Of a stretch of 64,000 bases of DNA, positions 18,639 through 27,248 are shown in pieces. Each line of letters begins with the position of its first letter. Position 1 is the first letter of the stretch. The notes below the pieces were generated by a model. That model was given only the letters and a program-made list of their open reading frames with translations, was not told the DNA's origin and searched no databases. Origin of the DNA: Thiocystis violacea (GTDB lineage: Bacteria > Pseudomonadota > Gammaproteobacteria > Chromatiales > Chromatiaceae); contig NZ_NRRG01000012.1 in NCBI RefSeq assembly GCF_016583575.1, forward strand, positions 32,594 to 96,593, given 5' to 3'. The position numbers and the translations under genes are program-made.

Positions 18639-20084
18639 TTAGGTGGCTGGCTGGATGGGCAGGCTGAAACCGAAGGTGGCGCCGGCGTTCACGGCGCCCG
18701 TCCCCCACACCTCTCCATGATGCTTCTGGACGAAACGCTGGGCGATGGCCAATCCGACCCCCGTGCCCTCGAACTCGTCCATGCCGTGCAGGCGCAGGAA
18801 GAGACCGAAAAGTTTGTTGGAATAGGCCGGGTCGAAGCCGGCGCCGTTATCCCTGACAGTGTAGCGAATCATGGTGGCGTTCCGTTCCGCCTTGACCTCG
18901 ATCAGGGCTGGGTCGCGCCCTCGGGTGAACTTGATGGCGTTGTCCAGCAGGTTCTGCCAGACCTGTCGGATCGCCCTGGGGTCACAGATGGAGGTCGGCA
19001 GGTCCGCGTGTTCGAACTGGATCGCTCGTCCCTGGCGGTGTTCGGACAGGTTGTCCCAGACCTCGTCCACCAGTCGGTTCATGTCGACTCCGACCCACTC
19101 CATCTCCAGGCGACCGGCGCGCGAGAGGGCGAGGATGTCGTCGATGAGCCGTTCCATCTTCTTGGCGTTGGCGCTCACCACGCCGAACAGACGAAGGCCC
19201 TCGGCGTCCAGCCGGGGCGCGTAATCCTCTCGCAGGATGCCGATGAAGCCATCGATGGCGCGCAGGGGCGCGCGCAGATCGTGCGAGACGGAGTAGCTGA
19301 AATTCTCCAGATCCTTGACGGCCGTCTCCAACTCCTGGGCGCGTTGCTCGCGCGCCTCCTCGGCGGCGGCGAGGCGTCGCGCCATCTGGTTGAAGTCGTG
19401 CGCCAGTTGTCCGAACTCGTCGCGACCCGACAGCGACAGCTCGGGCGGCAGCCCCTCGGGCCCCGCCTCGCGCGTGCCCTGGCCGAGCGCGTGCAGGGCG
19501 GTTCCGATCCGGTTGAGCGTGGGGTAGGTCAGGAGCAGCACCAGCAGCGCGGTTCCGGCGATCAGCCAGAATTCCATTCTCAAGAGGGCGTCCCCGTAGG
19601 CGACCGCCGTCGCGTGGCTGCTCAGATGCAAATCGCGCAGAAGCCGGGCCAGCGCGTCGATCTCGTGGCGCAGGCGAAGCTCGACCTCATCGACTTGCGG
19701 CAGATCCACGCGACGTAGCGAGGGCACGGACAGGCCATCTAGGGTCATGTAGTGAACCCGCGTCTGGACCAGGCGCCGGCCGATGTCGTCCAGGGTCTCG
19801 GACAGGGCGGGATCGGCGAGCCCGGAATCGAGCGCGAGCCTTCCGGCGTCCAGGGCCTCCAGGCGCGCGTAGCCTTCCTTGCGGATGCGGTTCGCGCGGG
19901 TCGCGCGGATGCGCTGGCTCACCGCCCGGAGTTGCTCCAGTTCGCCGTGCATCTCGTCGGCCAGCATCGAGCGATCGCGCAAGTCGTTCAAGTGGTCCTG
20001 TCCGCGATAAAAGGTCAAGCCGAAGACGACCGCCATGATCAATGGCAGCCATCCGATCATCCTCAGCTTGGCCTTGATCCCCAT
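18639..20084 (-). CDS. Membrane sensor histidine kinase, phytochrome-type kinase core
   Basis: This 481-residue protein has TM1 at about 7-25 (MIGWLPLIMAVVFGLTFY), a mostly helical periplasmic sensor at about 30-160 (four-helix-bundle type, Arg/Leu/Glu-rich) and TM2 at about 165-185 (WLIAGTALLVLLLTYPTL). HAMP lies at about 190-240. HisKA carries FSYSVSHDLRAPLRAIDGF and the HATPase carries NLLDNAIKFTRG, NGAGFDP and GTGVGLAIAQRFVQKHHGEV. The HDLRAPL H-box is the one found with Rcp1-type receivers. It is first of a three-gene minus-strand operon with 52 bases to the receiver gene. The signal it senses is unknown. Confidence 0.92.
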   Translation of the reverse strand: MGIKAKLRMIGWLPLIMAVVFGLTFYRGQDHLNDLRDRSMLADEMHGELEQLRAVSQRIRATRANRIRKEGYARLEALDAGRLALDSGLADPALSETLDDIGRRLVQTRVHYMTLDGLSVPSLRRVDLPQVDEVELRLRHEIDALARLLRDLHLSSHATAVAYGDALLRMEFWLIAGTALLVLLLTYPTLNRIGTALHALGQGTREAGPEGLPPELSLSGRDEFGQLAHDFNQMARRLAAAEEAREQRAQELETAVKDLENFSYSVSHDLRAPLRAIDGFIGILREDYAPRLDAEGLRLFGVVSANAKKMERLIDDILALSRAGRLEMEWVGVDMNRLVDEVWDNLSEHRQGRAIQFEHADLPTSICDPRAIRQVWQNLLDNAIKFTRGRDPALIEVKAERNATMIRYTVRDNGAGFDPAYSNKLFGLFLRLHGMDEFEGTGVGLAIAQRFVQKHHGEVWGTGAVNAGATFGFSLPIQPAT

Positions 20085-20229
20085 GACGCTTCATGCCTGC
20101 CTGAAGGATGTGACGAAATCACTCGCATGGACGGCGGGCTCGCGGAGCACGGGCCGGCTCTCCGCGCCGATCTCGGGATGACGGAGGGATCCGGCCGATT
20201 CCGGCCGAATCCCCTGATGGAGCCCTTGC

Positions 20230-21963
20230 TCAGGACTCGATCATCTGCTCCAGGGTGTGCCCTGGGCGCACCATCGGAATGACGTTCTCGGCCCGGTCGA
20301 TCCAGACATCCACCAGCACCGGACCCGGCGTCGCCAGCGCCTCCGCGAGACCTTCCCGTAAGCGCTCCGGATCCTTGATGCGCATGGTCGTGAGACGCGG
20401 ATAGACGTATCGCAGTCCGGTGAGGTTGGGGATCTGACGCCGGCAGCTCTGATCCAGGTCGCTACAGTCGGGGTCGCAGTCGGCGTTGCGCGCCAGGCAG
20501 GTCTCGTAGTGATGGCCGTCGTCCATCATGTCCTCCCACTGACGCACCATCCCGAGAAAGCTGTTGTTGAGCACGAACATCTTGAGCGGGACGCGGTTGG
20601 CGACGACGGTTCCTAGCTCCTGGATGTTCATCTGGAAGCTGCCGTCGCCGTCGATCAGGACCACGGGCCGGACCGGATCGGCGTACCAGGCGCCGATGGC
20701 CGCCGGCAGACCGAAACCCATGGTGCCGAGCCCGCCGGAGCTGACCCACTGACGCGGGCGCTGGAAACGGTAGTACTGGGTGGCCCACATCTGGTGCTGA
20801 CCGACGCCGGTGACCAGGGTCGCGTCGCCCTGGGTGAGTTCGGACAGGATCTCGATCACGGCCTGGGGCTTGATGAAGTCCGATTGGCCATAGGGCTTGG
20901 GCATCTGCTGGCGCCATTGCGCGATTTGGGCCAGCCAGTCCGGATGCCGCGCCGAGCGCCCGGAGGCCAGGGCATTGGCCAGGAATTCGTCGAGCCCCGC
21001 GACCAGATGGAGATCGGTCGCGATCGTCTTGTCGATCTCGGACGGGTCGATGTCGACATGGGCGATCCGCTTGCCGTCGGCGAATCCGCGCACCGCGACC
21101 CGATCATCGAAGCGACCGCCGAGGGTGAGGATCAAATCCGCGTCGCGCAGGGCGTAGTTGGCCGGGATGGTCCCATGCATGCCGGGCATGCCGAGATTGT
21201 GGGGCAGCTCGAACGGCAGGGTTCCGAGCGCGTTGAAGGTGGTCGTGACCGGCGTCTCGAAGCGTTCCGCGAAGCGTTGCAAGGCGAGCGAGGCGCTGGC
21301 GTGGATGACGCCTCCGCCGGCCTTGATCACCGGCCGCTCGGCGCTCGCCAGGGCCTCCAGGATGGCGTCGGCCCGCTCGGTGTCGAAGCGCATGGGTTCG
21401 CGGTGACGCACGCGGGGAGTGGTCTGCTCGCCCACCAGGGCAAGTTGCGCGTCCTTGCAGATGTCCACCACGACGGGACCGGGCCGGCCGCGCGTGGCCA
21501 GCGCGTGGGCCTCGCGCAGCACCCATTCGAGATCGGCCACGTCCTTGACCAGATAGTTGTGCTTGGAGATGGGGCGGGTGATACCGACCGTGTCTACTTC
21601 CTGAAAGGCATCCGAGCCGATCGCGCGACTCGGCACCTGGCCGGTGATGAAGAGGGTCGGGATCGAATCCTTGTGGGCGTCGGCGATGGGCGTGGTCAGG
21701 TTGGTGGCCCCAGGCCCCGAGGTCGCGAGCGCGACGCCAACCCGGCCGCTGACCCGCGCGTAGCCCTCGGCGGCATGTCCGGCGCCGCCTTCCTGGCGGC
21801 AGAGCACGAAACTGGGCGTTGGCTCGCCCCGGCGCAGCCGTTTGTTGATTTCCACATGGATGGGGATGATGGCCCCGCCCGTGTGCCCAAAGAGATAGTC
21901 GACACCAAGGTCGTGGAGCACATCGAGCAAGAGGGCGGCCCCGGTGCGAGTCGGGTTGGTCAT
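20230..21963 (-). CDS. ilvB: Acetolactate synthase large subunit with a Cys-rich insertion
   Basis: This 577-residue ThDP enzyme condenses two pyruvates (or pyruvate and 2-oxobutyrate) at the start of branched-chain amino acid synthesis. Seen: LFGHTGGAIIPIH with the ThDP-activating region, CRQEGGAGHAAEGYARVSGR (catalytic Glu), ATSGPGATNLTTPIADAHKD, the FAD-domain run GMPGMHGTIPANYAL, and the ThDP/Mg signature VLIDGDGSFQMNIQELGTVV. Near residues 490-515 an extra loop holds four cysteines (CLARNADCDPDC, then SDLDQSC) where the family normally runs straight on. No ilvN small subunit follows, so the regulatory partner must lie elsewhere or be absent. A strong terminator separates it from dsrE2 upstream. 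Confidence 0.92.
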   Translation of the reverse strand: MTNPTRTGAALLLDVLHDLGVDYLFGHTGGAIIPIHVEINKRLRRGEPTPSFVLCRQEGGAGHAAEGYARVSGRVGVALATSGPGATNLTTPIADAHKDSIPTLFITGQVPSRAIGSDAFQEVDTVGITRPISKHNYLVKDVADLEWVLREAHALATRGRPGPVVVDICKDAQLALVGEQTTPRVRHREPMRFDTERADAILEALASAERPVIKAGGGVIHASASLALQRFAERFETPVTTTFNALGTLPFELPHNLGMPGMHGTIPANYALRDADLILTLGGRFDDRVAVRGFADGKRIAHVDIDPSEIDKTIATDLHLVAGLDEFLANALASGRSARHPDWLAQIAQWRQQMPKPYGQSDFIKPQAVIEILSELTQGDATLVTGVGQHQMWATQYYRFQRPRQWVSSGGLGTMGFGLPAAIGAWYADPVRPVVLIDGDGSFQMNIQELGTVVANRVPLKMFVLNNSFLGMVRQWEDMMDDGHHYETCLARNADCDPDCSDLDQSCRRQIPNLTGLRYVYPRLTTMRIKDPERLREGLAEALATPGPVLVDVWIDRAENVIPMVRPGHTLEQMIES

Positions 21964-22099
21964 AGCGGATGCCGATAAACTGAGTAACGGAATGACCGGC
22001 GCCCTCCCTGGCGAGGCGCCGCCTCGGAGAGGGAGAGCGCCCGCGGCCTGGCTTTCGGGTCTAGTTGGCCATCATAGCGCGAAGCGGGTGAAGGCAAGC

Positions 22100-22123
22100 A
22101 AAAACGCCGCCTTGCGGCGGCGT
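22100..22123 (-). terminator. Rho-independent terminator after dsrE2
   Basis: Read on the minus strand: ACGCCGCC, loop GCAA, GGCGGCGT, then TTTTG. The eight-base GC-rich stem with a tetraloop and T-run is a textbook intrinsic terminator. It lies 27 bases past the dsrE2 stop and closes the rhd-tusA-dsrE2 operon before ilvB. Confidence 0.85.
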
Positions 22124-22149
22124 CTCGTTCTCGCGATGGGCACGGGGTC

Positions 22150-22629
22150 TCAGATATAGAGACAGATGTCGCTCTCGCCGGCGAACTGGAAGAAGGCCGC
22201 CGCACCGGCGTATTCGACGCCGTCGATGAAATCGGCGGTATTCATGTCGAACAGATCCACCGTCATCTGACAGGCGATCAGCTTGACCTCGGCCTCCTGG
22301 CACAGGTCACGCAATTCCTCGACGCTCGCGACGCCCTTGCTTTGCATCTTCTTCTTCATCATGGCGGTCATCATGCCCTGCATACCGGGCAGGGTGAGAC
22401 CCAGGACCGGGAACCACTTGTCCATCCCCATGGGCATGGGCATGCCGGGATTTCCCAGCGGCGTGACCTCTAGCGACAACTTCTTCTTCAGCAGTTGCAG
22501 TCCGTAGAAGGTGAAGAAAATCTGTGTCTCATAACCCAGCGCGGACGCGGTCGACGCCAGGATGAAGGGGGGGTAGGCCCAGTCCAGCGAGCCCTTGGTG
22601 GCGATGATCGCCAGTTTTTTTGGTTCCAT
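22150..22629 (-). CDS. dsrE2: DsrE2-type sulfurtransferase (DsrE/DsrF/DrsH-like)
   Basis: The 159-residue protein begins MEPKKLAIIATKGSLDWAYP, then FILASTASALGYETQIFFTF, PGMPMPMGMDKWFPVLGLTL, GMQGMMTAMMKKKMQSKGV and VKLIACQMTVDLFDM. Cys120 in the IACQM motif is the conserved cysteine of the DsrE2 family; Cys110 and Cys156 are also present. In Allochromatium vinosum the order rhd-tusA-dsrE2 is known and the three proteins hand persulfide sulfur toward DsrEFH/DsrC during oxidation of stored sulfur. The two hydrophobic stretches (about 21-45 and 76-90) agree with the membrane association proposed for this family. It ends a three-gene minus-strand operon closed by a terminator. Confidence 0.93.
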   Translation of the reverse strand: MEPKKLAIIATKGSLDWAYPPFILASTASALGYETQIFFTFYGLQLLKKKLSLEVTPLGNPGMPMPMGMDKWFPVLGLTLPGMQGMMTAMMKKKMQSKGVASVEELRDLCQEAEVKLIACQMTVDLFDMNTADFIDGVEYAGAAAFFQFAGESDICLYI

Positions 22630-22717
22630 CGAGTCCTCCTCGCGGGTCTGGATCAGGCTCGCGGGTTATTCGGTTTTTGGTCTGGTGGGTAGGGGGAACG
22701 GCCGGGACTCGGTGCGA

Positions 22718-22948
22718 TCAGGATTTCTTGATGAGGAAATGGAACTTGCCGCCTTCTTCCTTGGATTCCATCAGCTCGTTGCCGGTCTGCTTGGCGAAGG
22801 CGTCGAAGTCCTTGACCGAGCCGGGATCGGTCGCGACCACATGCAGCACCTGGCCGCTGGTCATGGCGTTCAGCGTCTTCTTGGCGCGCAGAATCGGGAG
22901 CGGACAGTTCAGGCCACTCGCATCCAGTTCTTGATCGAAATCAGCCAT
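22718..22948 (-). CDS. tusA: TusA sulfur carrier protein
   Basis: This 76-residue SirA/TusA-fold protein has the conserved LDASGLNCPLPILRAKKTLN, in which Cys15 of the CPxP motif is the sulfane-sulfur carrier. It also has VLHVVATDPGSVKDFDAFAK and NELMESKEEGGKFHFLIKKS. TusA accepts persulfide from rhodanese or IscS and passes it to DsrE-type proteins. In A. vinosum it is essential for oxidising sulfur globules. It is flanked by dsrE2 (88 bases downstream) and the rhodanese gene (126 bases upstream), all on the minus strand. Confidence 0.96.
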   Translation of the reverse strand: MADFDQELDASGLNCPLPILRAKKTLNAMTSGQVLHVVATDPGSVKDFDAFAKQTGNELMESKEEGGKFHFLIKKS

Positions 22949-23074
22949 TGATAACCTCCGGTTAGAGTGAGTTTTAGTATATCAGTAGACACAAGAATTC
23001 GCGGTTATAGGCGAATCCAGATAAAAAGGCAAGCCAGCGGCCAGCCCATCCAGGCCCCCGAAAAGGCCGGAAAA

Positions 23075-23398
23075 TCAGGCATCGGGGGCTGCGATCGGGT
23101 AGCCGTGCCGCGCCCAGGCGATGATCCCACCACGCAGATTGAGCACCCGCCCGTAACCCTGCTGCATCATATAGGCGCACGCCTGGTAGGAGCGCGCGCC
23201 ACTGCGGCAGTAGAGCACCACATCCCGATCCTTGGGCAGTTCGCTCATCCGCACCGGAATCAGGTGCATCGGCAGGCGCAGGGCGTCCGGAATCATGCCC
23301 TGCTCGATCTCGGCCGGTGTTCGGATATCCACCAGCAAGAGGTCTTCGGCATCCGCGAGCCGTTGGCTCAGGGACTCGGAATCGATCTCGTTGACCAC
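23075..23398 (-). CDS. rhd: Single-domain rhodanese of the rhd-tusA-dsrE2 operon
   Basis: This 107-residue cytoplasmic sulfurtransferase has LLVDIRTPAEIEQGMIPDAL (the CH2A-like start) and the active-site loop VLYCRSGARSYQACAYM, with Cys64 as the persulfide-bearing residue. GGIIAWARHGYPI closes the domain. No signal peptide is seen. Family knowledge: such rhodaneses mobilise sulfur from thiosulfate or glutathione persulfide and load TusA. It is first gene of the operon. Its start is divergent from cysG across about 95 bases (or 63 if cysG starts earlier), so the two promoters share a short AT-rich region with an A/T-rich patch at about 23405-23450. Confidence 0.94.
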   Translation of the reverse strand: MVNEIDSESLSQRLADAEDLLLVDIRTPAEIEQGMIPDALRLPMHLIPVRMSELPKDRDVVLYCRSGARSYQACAYMMQQGYGRVLNLRGGIIAWARHGYPIAAPDA

Positions 23399-23494
23399 GT
23401 TCTATGTCCTACACTAAAACAAAGTATTTAAGTATATTAAGGAGTTTTGTAGACCAACTCAATGAGCCTCGCGGCCATTCACCCTCGGAGAACC

Positions 23495-24916
23495 ATGGAA
23501 CTGCTTCCCATCTTTCTCGACATGAAAGGCAAGTCCTGTCTGGTGGTCGGCGGCGGCGCCACGGCGGCGCGCAAGGTCGGCAACCTCTTGCGCGCCGGGG
23601 CCGCCGTGACCCTGGTCTCGCCCGCGCTGTGCGAGTCGCTCGCCCGCCAGGCCGAGGCCGGCGAATTGCGCCATCTCGCGCGCGCCTTCGAGCCGGCCGA
23701 TATCCCCGGTCATCGGCTGATCATCGCCGCCACCGATGACCGCGAGGTCAACCGGCGCATCGCCAGTCTCGCCAACGCCGCCGACATCCCGGTCAACGTG
23801 GTGGACGACCCGGACGCCTGCACCTTCGTCCTGCCCTCGATCGTCGACCGCTCCCCGGTCACCATCGCGGTGTCCACCGGCAAGACCTCCCCGGTGCTCG
23901 CGCGTATGCTGCGTACCCGCCTGGAGGCCATCATTCCCGCCGGCTACGGCCGACTCGCCGAGTTGAGCGGCCGCTACCGCGAGCGGGTCAAGGCGCGCTT
24001 CAGCGAGCAGCGCGACCGCCGCCGTTTCTGGGATCGCGTCCTGCAGGGCGGCGTCGCCGAGCGCATCCTCGCCGGTCAGTTCGAGGAGGCCGAGGCGGTG
24101 ATCGAGCAGGAACTGGCCCCGGACGCCCTGGAGCGCGACATGGGCGAGGTCTATCTGGTCGGCGCCGGACCGGGCGATCCGGACCTCATCAGCTTCCGCG
24201 CCCTGCGGCTCATGCAACAGGCGGATGTCGTGGTCTATGACCGGCTGGTCGCCGAGCCGATTCTGAGCATGACCCGCCGCGACGCCCGACGCATCTACGT
24301 CGGCAAGGAGCGCAACCACCACGCCATGCGCCAGGAGGAGATCAACCGCCTGCTGGCCGATCTCGCCAAGGACGGGCATCGGGTGCTGCGCCTCAAGGGC
24401 GGCGACCCCTTCATCTTCGGGCGCGGCGGCGAGGAGATCGACACCCTGGCGGCCGAGGGCGTGCCCTTTCAGGTCATCCCCGGCATCACCGCCGCCTCTG
24501 GCTGCGCCGCCTATGCCGGCATTCCGCTGACCCATCGCGACTACGCCCAGTCCGTCACCTTCGTCACCGGCCATCTCAAGGACGGGACCATCGACCTCAA
24601 CTGGACGGCGCTCGCCCAACCGCGCCAGACGGTGGTGTTCTACATGGGATTGGTGGGATTGCCGATCATCGTCGAGCGCTTGATCGCCCACGGCGTCTCG
24701 CCCGAGATGCCGATCGCCCTGATTCAACAGGGCACGACCCATCTGCAACGGGTCTATACCGGCACGCTCGCCACCATTCGCGCTATCGTCGAGGCCGATC
24801 CGCCGGTTCCGCCCACGCTGCTGATCGTCGGCGAGGTGGTCCGGTTGCGCGACAAGCTGAACTGGTATAGTCCGCCGGACCAGCCGGTGCAGGGGGCGAC
24901 GACCTCGATCCTCTGA
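23495..24916 (+). CDS. cysG: Siroheme synthase (fused dehydrogenase/ferrochelatase and SUMT)
   Basis: This 473-residue two-domain enzyme converts uroporphyrinogen III to siroheme. The N-terminal half (about 1-200) has the NAD-binding start MELLPIFLDMKGKSCLVVGG and GATAARKVG, for precorrin-2 dehydrogenase and ferrochelatase. The C-terminal half (about 215-465) is the SAM methyltransferase, with VYLVGAGPGDPDLISFRALR, GKERNHHAMRQEEIN, LRLKGGDPFIFGRGGEE and GITAASGCAAYAGIPLTHRD. ATG 23495 was chosen over ATG 23462 because the family starts MELLP/MDYLP and GGAG lies at 23486-23489. Siroheme is the cofactor of sulfite and nitrite reductases, including the Dsr reductase of sulfur oxidisers, which fits its place opposite the sulfur-relay operon. 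Confidence 0.97.
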   Translation: MELLPIFLDMKGKSCLVVGGGATAARKVGNLLRAGAAVTLVSPALCESLARQAEAGELRHLARAFEPADIPGHRLIIAATDDREVNRRIASLANAADIPVNVVDDPDACTFVLPSIVDRSPVTIAVSTGKTSPVLARMLRTRLEAIIPAGYGRLAELSGRYRERVKARFSEQRDRRRFWDRVLQGGVAERILAGQFEEAEAVIEQELAPDALERDMGEVYLVGAGPGDPDLISFRALRLMQQADVVVYDRLVAEPILSMTRRDARRIYVGKERNHHAMRQEEINRLLADLAKDGHRVLRLKGGDPFIFGRGGEEIDTLAAEGVPFQVIPGITAASGCAAYAGIPLTHRDYAQSVTFVTGHLKDGTIDLNWTALAQPRQTVVFYMGLVGLPIIVERLIAHGVSPEMPIALIQQGTTHLQRVYTGTLATIRAIVEADPPVPPTLLIVGEVVRLRDKLNWYSPPDQPVQGATTSIL

Positions 24917-24983
24917 GCGGAACCGCCCCTGGCCCAGGCCGGAAGGCAACTCGCTAAAGCCCAACTCGATTCGGAGTCGGACC

Positions 24984-25559
24984 ATGATAGCCCTAGCGGA
25001 GCAACTGACCTTCGATGCGGACGCTTACCTGGCGTGGGAGCGCGAGCAGACCGACAAGCACGAGTACCTCGGGGGCGAGGTCTTCGCCATGGTGGGCGCG
25101 CGCCAGGAGCATGTGCTCGTGACCCTGAATCTTGCTTCCGCGCTCAAGCAGCGTCTGCGCGGTCAGCCCTGCCGCGCCTATGTCTCCGACATGAAGCTGC
25201 GCGTAGCCGAGGCGGAGGCATTCTTCTATCCCGACGTCATGGTCTCCTGCGACCCGCGCGATCATGCCGCCGCGCTCTTTCTCGAACACCCGACGCTGAT
25301 CGTCGAGGTACTTTCGGCCGGAACCGAAGGGTTCGATCGCGGCGCCAAGTCCGCCGCTTATCGCCGGCTGCCGGCCTTGCGCGAATATGTCCTCGTCGAC
25401 ATCGATACGCGACGTCTTGAGATCTACCGGCGTGCCGAGGAAGGGGATTGGTTACTGCATGACTGCCGTCCGGAGGAAGGGGGCTGCCGCTTCGCCTCCC
25501 TGGATCTGACGCTGAGCTTCGATGAGATCTTCGAGGATTTGCCGAGACTGGAGGTCTGA
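24984..25559 (+). CDS. Uma2-family (DUF820) PD-(D/E)XK nuclease-like protein
   Basis: This 191-residue protein has the typical Uma2 beginning FDADAYLAWEREQTDKHEYL and GGEVFAMVG, followed by the restriction-endonuclease-like core: FFYPDVMVSCDPRD supplies the Asp and TLIVEVLSAGTEGFDRGAKS supplies the E-x-(K/L) strand. The Lys of a canonical PD-ExK site is not in place (VEVLS), as is usual in this family, where the Lys is thought to migrate. The family is very abundant in cyanobacteria and phototrophs and its biological role is unknown; some copies are spread with mobile DNA. It follows cysG after 67 bases and precedes the Ter cluster. Confidence 0.9.
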   Translation: MIALAEQLTFDADAYLAWEREQTDKHEYLGGEVFAMVGARQEHVLVTLNLASALKQRLRGQPCRAYVSDMKLRVAEAEAFFYPDVMVSCDPRDHAAALFLEHPTLIVEVLSAGTEGFDRGAKSAAYRRLPALREYVLVDIDTRRLEIYRRAEEGDWLLHDCRPEEGGCRFASLDLTLSFDEIFEDLPRLEV

Positions 25560-25848
25560 TCGGTTGATCCCGACGCTGGCCGTTTTGGCTCCGCGCGGGA
25601 GGCCGGACGTGTGACCAAGCCCGGCGAAGGTTTCGGCAAGATGAAGAATCCGTAAGCTTGTACCGCGCGGCCAGGGACTCGACTACACTAAGCGCGCCTC
25701 GATCAAGATTCACACCATCGCCGACGCGACGCCGAGAGGACTGGCCAGCCAGTCAGGCGATCCAGCGTCGATCCGCGCGACAGACCGGCCCCGCGCCGGC
25801 GTCCAGACTTCGCTCTCGATCCTTCCAACACGACTTGAGGAGAACCAC

Positions 25849-26427
25849 ATGGCCATCAGCTTGCAGAAAGGCGGCAACGTCAGCCTGACCAAGACCGATC
25901 CCGGCATGACCAACGCGCTGATCGGGTTGGGCTGGGATGCCCGTTCCACCGATGGCGCGGCTTTCGACCTGGACGCCAGCGTCTTCCTGGTCGGTGAGAA
26001 CGGCAAGGTGCTGTCCGATGGACACTTCGTCTTCTATAACCAGAAGACCTCCCCCGACGGCGCCGTGATCCATGCCGGCGACAACACCACCGGCGCCGGC
26101 GAGGGCGACGACGAGACCGTGAGCATCAATCTTCCGGGGGTCGAGGCCGGGGTTCAGCGCATCGTCTTCGCCGTCACCATCCACGAGGCCGAGACCCGTA
26201 AGCAGAATTTCGGCATGGTGCGCAACGCCTTCATGCGCGTGCTGAACAAGGACAGCAACACCGAACTGGCCCGTTTCGATCTCTCGGAGGATTACTCCAC
26301 CGAGACCGCCATGGTGTTCGGCGAGGTCTACCGCAACGGCGCGGAGTGGAAGTTCAAGGCCGTGGGCCAGGGCTTCGCCGGTGGCCTGCAGGCGCTGGCG
26401 TCCGACCATGGCGTGAACGTCGGCTGA
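25849..26427 (+). CDS. terD: TerD-family Ca2+-binding stress protein, copy 1
   Basis: This 192-residue protein begins [20 protein letters not shown], then [20 protein letters not shown], and carries the calcium-binding loop [20 protein letters not shown] at about residues 76-95. It ends [20 protein letters not shown]. TerD proteins bind Ca2+ and are the hallmark of Ter (tellurium resistance/stress) clusters; they are cytoplasmic or membrane-peripheral and of incompletely known mechanism. GGAG lies about ten bases before the ATG. It opens a plus-strand run of twelve or thirteen genes. It is closely alike in layout to the copy at 30132, which suggests duplication. Confidence 0.95.
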   Translation: MAISLQKGGNVSLTKTDPGMTNALIGLGWDARSTDGAAFDLDASVFLVGENGKVLSDGHFVFYNQKTSPDGAVIHAGDNTTGAGEGDDETVSINLPGVEAGVQRIVFAVTIHEAETRKQNFGMVRNAFMRVLNKDSNTELARFDLSEDYSTETAMVFGEVYRNGAEWKFKAVGQGFAGGLQALASDHGVNVG

Positions 26428-26501
26428 TATCGGCCGCCAGTTCCGAGCGCAAGAGCAGGGGGCTGGCGGCTTTCGAGCGCTCCGCCGAGAGGGTTCAACC
26501 A

Positions 26502-27185
26502 ATGCCAAGCTTCACCATCACCGGGGAGATCGATCCCTTCCTGCATGTGAGTCTGCGCAAGGGCGAGAAGATCTTCTGCGAGTCCGGCGCCATGGTCATG
26601 ATGGAGGAGCCCTTGCAGGTGAAGGGCCAACTGCGCGGCGGATTGGGGCGCGCCCTGATGCGCCGCCTGGCCAACGACGAATCCCTGTTCCAGCAGGAGA
26701 TCGAGGCGGTTGGCGGCGATGGCGACTGTCTGCTGTCGCCGACCCTGCCCGGTGCCATCGAACTGCTGGACGTGGGGCCGGACGCCTCCTACACCCTGTC
26801 CGACGGCAGCTTTCTGGCGGCCGAATCGGGCGTGGAGGTGCGTCCGCGCCTCAATACGCTGGGCGGCGGGCTGTTCGGCGGGACCGGCGGATTTGTCATC
26901 ATGGAGGCGGTCGGCCGAGGCAAGCTGGCCGTGTCCGGCTTCGGGTCGATCTTCACGCTCGACATCACGCCCGGCCATGACACCGTGATCGACAACAGTC
27001 ACGCGGTGGCCTGGACCTCCGGCCTGCGCTACGAGGTCGGGACGCCGCGCACCGGCGGCGGGTTCTTCGGCAACATCGTCAATTCGGCGACCTCGGGAGA
27101 GGGACTGGTGATCCGCTTCAGCGGCCAGGGCAAGGTCGTGATCTGCTCGCGCAATCGGGCCGTGTTCCGCACCCAGGCGCAATAA
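26502..27185 (+). CDS. AIM24/TIGR00266-family protein
   Basis: This 227-residue beta-rich protein starts at ATG 26502 (MPSFTITGEIDPFLHVSLRK, then GEKIFCESGAMVMMEEPLQV). The run GGGLFGGTGGFVIMEAVGRG and TPGHDTVIDNSHAVAWTSGL are typical of the AIM24/tryptophan RNA-binding attenuator-like fold. The family is frequently found with terD genes in Ter clusters; its mitochondrial homologue Aim24 affects inner-membrane architecture. No biochemical activity has been shown. It lies 74 bases after the first terD and 63 bases before the second, so it is probably in the same transcript. Confidence 0.9.
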   Translation: MPSFTITGEIDPFLHVSLRKGEKIFCESGAMVMMEEPLQVKGQLRGGLGRALMRRLANDESLFQQEIEAVGGDGDCLLSPTLPGAIELLDVGPDASYTLSDGSFLAAESGVEVRPRLNTLGGGLFGGTGGFVIMEAVGRGKLAVSGFGSIFTLDITPGHDTVIDNSHAVAWTSGLRYEVGTPRTGGGFFGNIVNSATSGEGLVIRFSGQGKVVICSRNRAVFRTQAQ

Positions 27186-27248
27186 CCCACTTCGGACCAC
27201 AAGCCGCTTCGGCTTGGCGGCGAACACCACGACACGAGGATAGGAACG

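Noticed and set aside
20794..21978. 394-codon plus-strand frame opposite ilvB
   Set aside because: Antisense shadow of the acetolactate synthase gene.
23459..24985. 508-codon open frame on the minus strand opposite cysG
   Set aside because: It lies wholly antisense to a clear siroheme synthase; rich in Gly/Asp/Arg as mirror frames in GC-rich DNA are, and without a domain.
25640..25720. Sigma-70 promoter for the Ter cluster (TTGTAC...TACACT)
   Set aside because: Spacing between the hexamers is 20 bases, too long to call with confidence.
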